Part shown: in pieces, positions 60,103-64,000 of the stretch | Layout of the letters: each line of letters begins with the position of its first letter | How positions within the stretch are numbered: the stretch's first letter is position 1 | Assembly (NCBI RefSeq): GCF_024199945.1 | Contig: NZ_JANADP010000001.1 | Coordinates: 7,316,001-7,380,000, forward strand | Direction: 5' to 3' | Length of the DNA: 64,000 nt | Source: Bradyrhizobium sp. CCGUVB4N | GTDB lineage: Bacteria > Pseudomonadota > Alphaproteobacteria > Rhizobiales > Xanthobacteraceae | Position numbers and translations under genes: made by a program | The notes under the pieces: model-generated | The model's input: the letters and a program-made list of their open reading frames with translations, nothing else | Databases searched by the model: none | What the model was told of the DNA's origin: nothing

Positions 60103-61335
60103 TCAGCGCTTCAGGTTGACGACGACGTCGAGCAGATCAGCGCCGGTCTGGAACGACTTCGAGTTGGCGGTGAAGCCGCGCTGCGCCTCGATCATCGAGG
60201 TCAGTTCGTCCGCGAGATCGACGTTGGAATCTTCCAGCGCACCGGACTGGATGGTTCCGAGACCGCCCTGGCCGGCGAGGCCGACCTGCACGTTTCCGGA
60301 GTCCAGGTTCGGCGAATAGACGTTGCCGACCTCGGGCGTCAGATGGTCGGGGCTCGGCACGGTGGCGAGCGCGATCTGAAAGCTCGGCAGCTCGGTGCCG
60401 TTCTTGAGCACTGCGGTGACCACGCCCTTGCTGTCGATATTGACTTTGTCGACGGCGGACGGCGCGTTGCCGTCGACGGTCGCCTTGAAGTCGAAGCTCG
60501 ACGCGACCTGGGTCATGGCCGAGAGGTCCATCGTGAAGGGATAAGTCGAGGCGCCGCTGGTAACGGTATATGAAAGCGTCTTCGGGCTCGCTGCAGCCAG
60601 AGCTCCCTTGCCGGTCGCCGTCGTGTCAAAGGTGAACGTGGTGGACCCCGTCGGAGCAAGCAGCGTCGATCCATTATAGGTCTGGATATCCCATGTGTTC
60701 GCGCCGGTATTCTTCATGTAGACGTCGAGCGTCACGGGATTGCCGATATTGTCATAGGTCACCATCGACGTCTTCGAGGTGTAGTTGGTGGGGCTCGCCG
60801 GTCCTGCACCGCTCGTCGCACTCGGATCCAGATTGGCCGCGACGGTTGCCTTGGTCGAAGCCGAAGCCTGCAGCGCCATCTGGTTGACGTTGACGACCTG
60901 CAGGCCACCGAAGCCGTTGGCGGCGACGTTGGGCGCAGCACCATTCTGGATGTTGTAGCCCATCAGCTGGAAGCCGGCCGTGTTGACCAGGTTGCCCGAG
61001 CTGTCGGGCACGAACGAGCCGGCGCGCGTCAGGAAGTTGTTGCCGTTGGTGTCCTGCACGACGAAGAAGCCGTTGCCCTGGACCGCGAGGTCCGTCGTCG
61101 AGGTCGTGAACTGGAGGTTGCCGGGATCGGTGATGGCGTAGCGAACCGTGGTCTCGACTGCGCCGGAGTCGTAGTTGCCGGAGCCGCTCTTCAGGATCAG
61201 CGAGGAGAATTCCGTCGATGCCCGCTTGTAGCCGACCGTGTTGACGTTCGCGATGTTGTCCGAGACCGTCGACAGCTTGTTGGACTGCGCGTTCATACCG
61301 GAAACGCCGGTGCGCATAACACCATACAGGCTCAT
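60103..61335 (-). CDS. flgE: Flagellar hook protein FlgE
   Basis: A 410-residue hook protein. The N-terminal rod/hook motif is RTGVSGMNAQSNKLSTVSDN followed by IANVNTVGYK. The C-terminal motif is LADELTSMIEAQRGFTANSK. A variable Ser/Thr/Ala-rich middle forms the surface domain. It polymerises outside the cell under FlgD and FliK control. It starts 115 bases after the transglycosylase stop, which could hold an internal promoter. Confidence 0.95.
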   Translation of the reverse strand: MSLYGVMRTGVSGMNAQSNKLSTVSDNIANVNTVGYKRASTEFSSLILKSGSGNYDSGAVETTVRYAITDPGNLQFTTSTTDLAVQGNGFFVVQDTNGNNFLTRAGSFVPDSSGNLVNTAGFQLMGYNIQNGAAPNVAANGFGGLQVVNVNQMALQASASTKATVAANLDPSATSGAGPASPTNYTSKTSMVTYDNIGNPVTLDVYMKNTGANTWDIQTYNGSTLLAPTGSTTFTFDTTATGKGALAAASPKTLSYTVTSGASTYPFTMDLSAMTQVASSFDFKATVDGNAPSAVDKVNIDSKGVVTAVLKNGTELPSFQIALATVPSPDHLTPEVGNVYSPNLDSGNVQVGLAGQGGLGTIQSGALEDSNVDLADELTSMIEAQRGFTANSKSFQTGADLLDVVVNLKR

Positions 61336-61450
61336 GTAGTGGGCTCCTTTGACAGATTGTCGTTACAATGGGTGATCTTGCTTGCGCGGGGCTGATGATT
61401 GGCGGCGATGCACAACTTCATGCGATGCATCGTCGTTTTACTTCGTTGGC

Positions 61451-62035
61451 TTACGTTGTCTTGGGTTGGCAGAACGAGCGCGCCTTGTCGGTCCACGCGC
61501 CGAAGCCGCTGGAGACGAGATGCGCGACGATGTGGCAGACGTAACGCTTCTGCGCCGGTTGATTGTTGGGGCCGGCGTTGTAGCGGGCGACCGCCATGGT
61601 CCAGCTTCCCTCGCGTTGCTTCAGCTCCTTGAGGAAGCGCGCGGCGTAGTCGACGTTCCTGGCCGGATCGAACATCGCGCGCACCGAGGTGAACTTGTCG
61701 CCGTGAAAATAGTGGTTGATCTGCATGCAGCCGAGATCGATCAGCTTGATGCCCCTGGCTCGCATCGCTTCGAAATTCGCCATTGCATCATCCATGTCCT
61801 TGGCGAACACGGTCTGCCCTTCAGCACCGAGCGCGTAGGGATAGAGCGCGCCGCGCCGGCCGGTCTCGGTGAGACCGACGGCATAAAGAATGCCGAGCGG
61901 AATTCCATGCTGCTGCGAGGCGCGCGCCATCTCGCGCTCGCAGGGGCGCGCAGTGTCGGTCGCCGCCGCCTCGGCAGCGCCGGTGCTACAGATAAACAGG
62001 GCCGCGGCGAGTCTGCGGCGCCACGTCCTGGTCAT
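61451..62035 (-). CDS. Lytic transglycosylase (SLT domain), flagellar-associated
   Basis: 194 residues from ATG 62035. A signal peptide is RRRLAAALFICSTGAAEA. The catalytic glutamate is in AVGLTETGRRG, followed by LGCMQINHYFH and VARYNAGPNN, the three goose-lysozyme/SLT motifs. It should open peptidoglycan for the rod. The start overlaps the 3' end of fliK by 50 bases; a later start would remove the signal peptide. It probably supplies the muramidase function missing from the FlgJ-like protein. Confidence 0.9.
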   Translation of the reverse strand: MTRTWRRRLAAALFICSTGAAEAAATDTARPCEREMARASQQHGIPLGILYAVGLTETGRRGALYPYALGAEGQTVFAKDMDDAMANFEAMRARGIKLIDLGCMQINHYFHGDKFTSVRAMFDPARNVDYAARFLKELKQREGSWTMAVARYNAGPNNQPAQKRYVCHIVAHLVSSGFGAWTDKARSFCQPKTT

Positions 62036-63335
62036 GGCGTGCCTCCTGGTTGGGCTGCTGATCCTGCCGGGCTTGCCTGGCTCCGCCGTCCGACTGACCG
62101 GACGAGGTGCCCGCGCCGCTGAACGCGCCTTGCGACTGGGATGATTGCTGTTGCTGGCTCGCGAGCTGCGGCTGCGACTGCGGCTGGCCGGATCCGGCCT
62201 GGAATCCATCGAGCGAGCCGTGCTGTACGGGTGCGACGTCAGCCACGTAGCCCGCCGACTGCATCAGGTCGCGAATCTGGTCGCGCTGCTGATCCAGCAT
62301 CGTGCTGGTGTCCTTGCGTTGGGCGGCGAGCTGAACCGACACCTCGGTGCCGACGAGGCGAAGGCGCACGGTGACGTTGCCGAGATCCGGCGGCTCGAGA
62401 TTGACGGTGAGGATCTTGACCGGCTGATCCGGCGCATTGCTCTGCGCGCCGACAAGATCGGCCGCGGCGGACGCAGTCGGCGCGGGCGAGCTCTTCAGGT
62501 CCGACACCACGGCGTTCGCGACCTGCTGGCTCGCGCTGAACTGCTGCACGGGAGGCAGATGCGTCTCCTGCTGGACCACCGTGACCTTGGTCGTTTCGGG
62601 CAACGCGTCGCGGCCCGCGGACTTTGCAGCGCGCTCGACATTCGCTGTGACCGCTTCGAACCCGGATGTGGCGGCGGGCATGGCTTTCGGTTGAACGTCG
62701 CTGTCATCCGGCATCGCCTGAAGGGGCGCCGCGGCCGGCTGTGGGCGCGGCCCGGAGACATCGGCCGTGGAGCGCGGCGCAACGGTCGACGGCGCGGCGG
62801 CGGATCGCGCGACATCTGCCGTCACAGCCTTTGCGTCGGTGATGCCCTGAACGTCGCGTTTCGCTGTGGCGGGGCGTTCGTCGCGGGCCGAGGTGTCCTT
62901 CTTGTCGTTCGACGGTTGCGGCGTCTGCATCGTCACGGCCTGCGCGGCGGCGAGCTCCTGCCCCACGATGGTCGGAACGCTCAATCTGCTCGGCACGTCC
63001 GCCTCTGCCGTTTGATCGACCGGGTCTTTCTTGGTCGACGATTTGGGCTCTTCGGTGCGCTCGTGCACCGGCTCGTCCTTCGGTGTGTCGGGCTCGGTCA
63101 GTTGAACCAGGCGTGGGCGTACCGGAGCGGCCTTTGCGCTGGCGTCGCTCCCCTGATCGTCCAACGCCCGCTTGGCCATGTTCGAGACGGTGTGAAGCAG
63201 ATCGTGAAACGATGAATCGTCCGCCGTTTTCGCCCCCGTCGTCGCAGTACCCTTCGCCGAGCGCGACACCCCTCGCGTAAGACTTTCGGCGAGGCCTGCG
63301 AACAACTGTCCGGACGTTCCGCTAAGCTTGGTCAT
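61986..63335 (-). CDS. fliK: Flagellar hook-length control protein FliK
   Basis: A 449-residue FliK. The N-terminal 300 residues are low-complexity Ala/Thr/Pro/Asp-rich, as in hook rulers. The conserved C-terminal switch domain (about 315-390) has VNLEPPDLGNVTVRLRL and LDQQRDQIRDLMQSAGY. A Gln/Ser/Gly-rich tail follows. ATG 63335 overlaps the motC stop (ATGA). It measures hook length and switches export to filament proteins. Confidence 0.9.
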   Translation of the reverse strand: MTKLSGTSGQLFAGLAESLTRGVSRSAKGTATTGAKTADDSSFHDLLHTVSNMAKRALDDQGSDASAKAAPVRPRLVQLTEPDTPKDEPVHERTEEPKSSTKKDPVDQTAEADVPSRLSVPTIVGQELAAAQAVTMQTPQPSNDKKDTSARDERPATAKRDVQGITDAKAVTADVARSAAAPSTVAPRSTADVSGPRPQPAAAPLQAMPDDSDVQPKAMPAATSGFEAVTANVERAAKSAGRDALPETTKVTVVQQETHLPPVQQFSASQQVANAVVSDLKSSPAPTASAAADLVGAQSNAPDQPVKILTVNLEPPDLGNVTVRLRLVGTEVSVQLAAQRKDTSTMLDQQRDQIRDLMQSAGYVADVAPVQHGSLDGFQAGSGQPQSQPQLASQQQQSSQSQGAFSGAGTSSGQSDGGARQARQDQQPNQEARHDQDVAPQTRRGPVYL

Positions 63336-64000
63336 GGACGGCGATCCTTGGTGAGAAGCTCCAGTTCGCCGAGCTGCGTCTGTGCGCGCGCGAGCATTGC
63401 GTTCGACGACGCCAGATCGATCCGGGCCGGCGTGGGCGGCGGCTTGTCGGCCGACATGACGGCAGTCGGACCCGCAATCGGCTTGCGGACGTCGAGCGCG
63501 AGCTGGAGGGTTGCATTGAGAAGAAGGACGTCGCGCTCCGCCAACTTCGCCCGGTCGAGCGCCTTCAGCTCGGCAAGGCCGCCATCATATTCGTCAGTGA
63601 GCGCGCGGGAAGCGCCGCGGTAGAAATGCGCACGCTCACGATCGGACGTGGCATCGGCGCTGAGCGTCAGCGCCCGTTCGCCTGCGAGCCGGGTCACGAC
63701 GAGCTTGCCGCGAACCAACGCGCCGCGCGCGATCACCAGATAGAGCTTGAGGCGGCTGGCGCGGTCGATCTGTTCCAGCAGCGCCGCGACCCGCGCAAAG
63801 CGGCGATCATCCAGCGCAAGACTCGATTGCGTCAGCCCGGTGGAGAAGCGTTGCCAGAAATCGCCAGCATAGACCGAGTTGCGGTAGTGGCGGATATAGG
63901 CCAGCGTCAGGAACTCGAACTTGTCGAAATCCTCCGCCTGCCCGACCAGCAGGATCTCGCGTCGCAGCGCCGCTTCTTCGACCAGCGTGCCCGGCAGCAG
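63332..64000 (-). CDS. motC: Motility protein MotC, C-terminal part (runs off window)
   Basis: The frame is open to the window end, giving the last 222 codons. Visible blocks are EEAALRREILLVGQAEDFDK and YIRHYRNSVYAGDFWQRFST, matching rhizobial MotC, the periplasmic chaperone for MotB. The end has KAELGE-like charged helices (ARAQTQLGELELL). Its stop overlaps the fliK start. The N-terminus and motB, expected upstream, are outside. Confidence 0.85.
   Translation of the reverse strand: MLPGTLVEEAALRREILLVGQAEDFDKFEFLTLAYIRHYRNSVYAGDFWQRFSTGLTQSSLALDDRRFARVAALLEQIDRASRLKLYLVIARGALVRGKLVVTRLAGERALTLSADATSDRERAHFYRGASRALTDEYDGGLAELKALDRAKLAERDVLLLNATLQLALDVRKPIAGPTAVMSADKPPPTPARIDLASSNAMLARAQTQLGELELLTKDRRP

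Noticed and set aside
1..64000. CRISPR array, rRNA, tRNA, prophage or secondary-metabolite cluster
   Set aside because: No regularly spaced repeats, no tRNA-like cloverleaf, no phage structural genes and no synthase megagenes were seen on reading both strands.

Overview
The window reads as a high-GC alphaproteobacterial chromosome, most likely Bradyrhizobium or a close relative. The evidence is the gene content, the intergenic palindromes, and a second-type (lateral-like) flagellar locus with a Rem/LafR/FtcR-type regulator plus flbT, flaF and motC. I found no rRNA, tRNA, CRISPR array or phage. Genes are tightly packed, with many ATGA start/stop overlaps.

Region 1 (1-17.4 kb) is amino-acid and oxo-acid catabolism. 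A partial flavoprotein dehydrogenase and an IclR regulator face an SDR and a split thiamine-diphosphate (ThDP) enzyme. A long minus-strand operon follows, in transcription order: D-2-hydroxyacid dehydrogenase, RidA, class I/II aminotransferase, large ThDP enzyme, D-amino-acid dehydrogenase-like FAD enzyme, Asp/Glu-racemase-like protein and GntR regulator. A divergent plus-strand operon carries a polar amino-acid ABC importer and a second Asp/Glu-racemase paralogue. The minus-strand operon is broken at one CTAG by two unrelated insertion sequences placed head to tail (IS1182-family 8614-10061, IS701-family 10066-11599). Removing both restores the aminotransferase reading frame and a stop that overlaps the next gene's start (ATGA).

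Region 2 (17.5-32.3 kb) holds an MFS exporter, a small membrane ORF, an EF-G fragment, two type-B carboxylesterases, an MHS-type transporter with a divergent TetR regulator, and a spermidine/putrescine-type ABC importer operon that includes an amine/amino-acid oxidase and a HAD hydrolase, with a divergent LysR regulator.

Region 3 (32.4-45.1 kb) is a hexuronate locus: gntR, TRAP transporter dctPQM, zinc dehydrogenase, uxuA and an FMN 2-hydroxyacid oxidase on the minus strand, with uxuB divergent. Downstream are an SnoaL-like protein, a CbbY-like HAD phosphatase, an NAD-dependent epimerase-like protein and a serine hydrolase.

Region 4 (45.1-49.4 kb) has a Tat-exported dienelactone hydrolase, an MHS transporter, a MarR regulator with a cysteine-rich tail, and a coiled-coil membrane protein.

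Region 5 (49.4-64 kb) is the flagellar cluster. An AT-richer 0.8-kb leader precedes the OmpR-type regulator on the plus strand. On the minus strand, in transcription order, are motC (partial), fliK, a lytic transglycosylase, flgE, flgK, flgL, flaF, flbT, flgD, fliQ, flhA, fliR and four small genes (FliJ-like, rod-binding FlgJ-like, FlgN-like, FliL-like).
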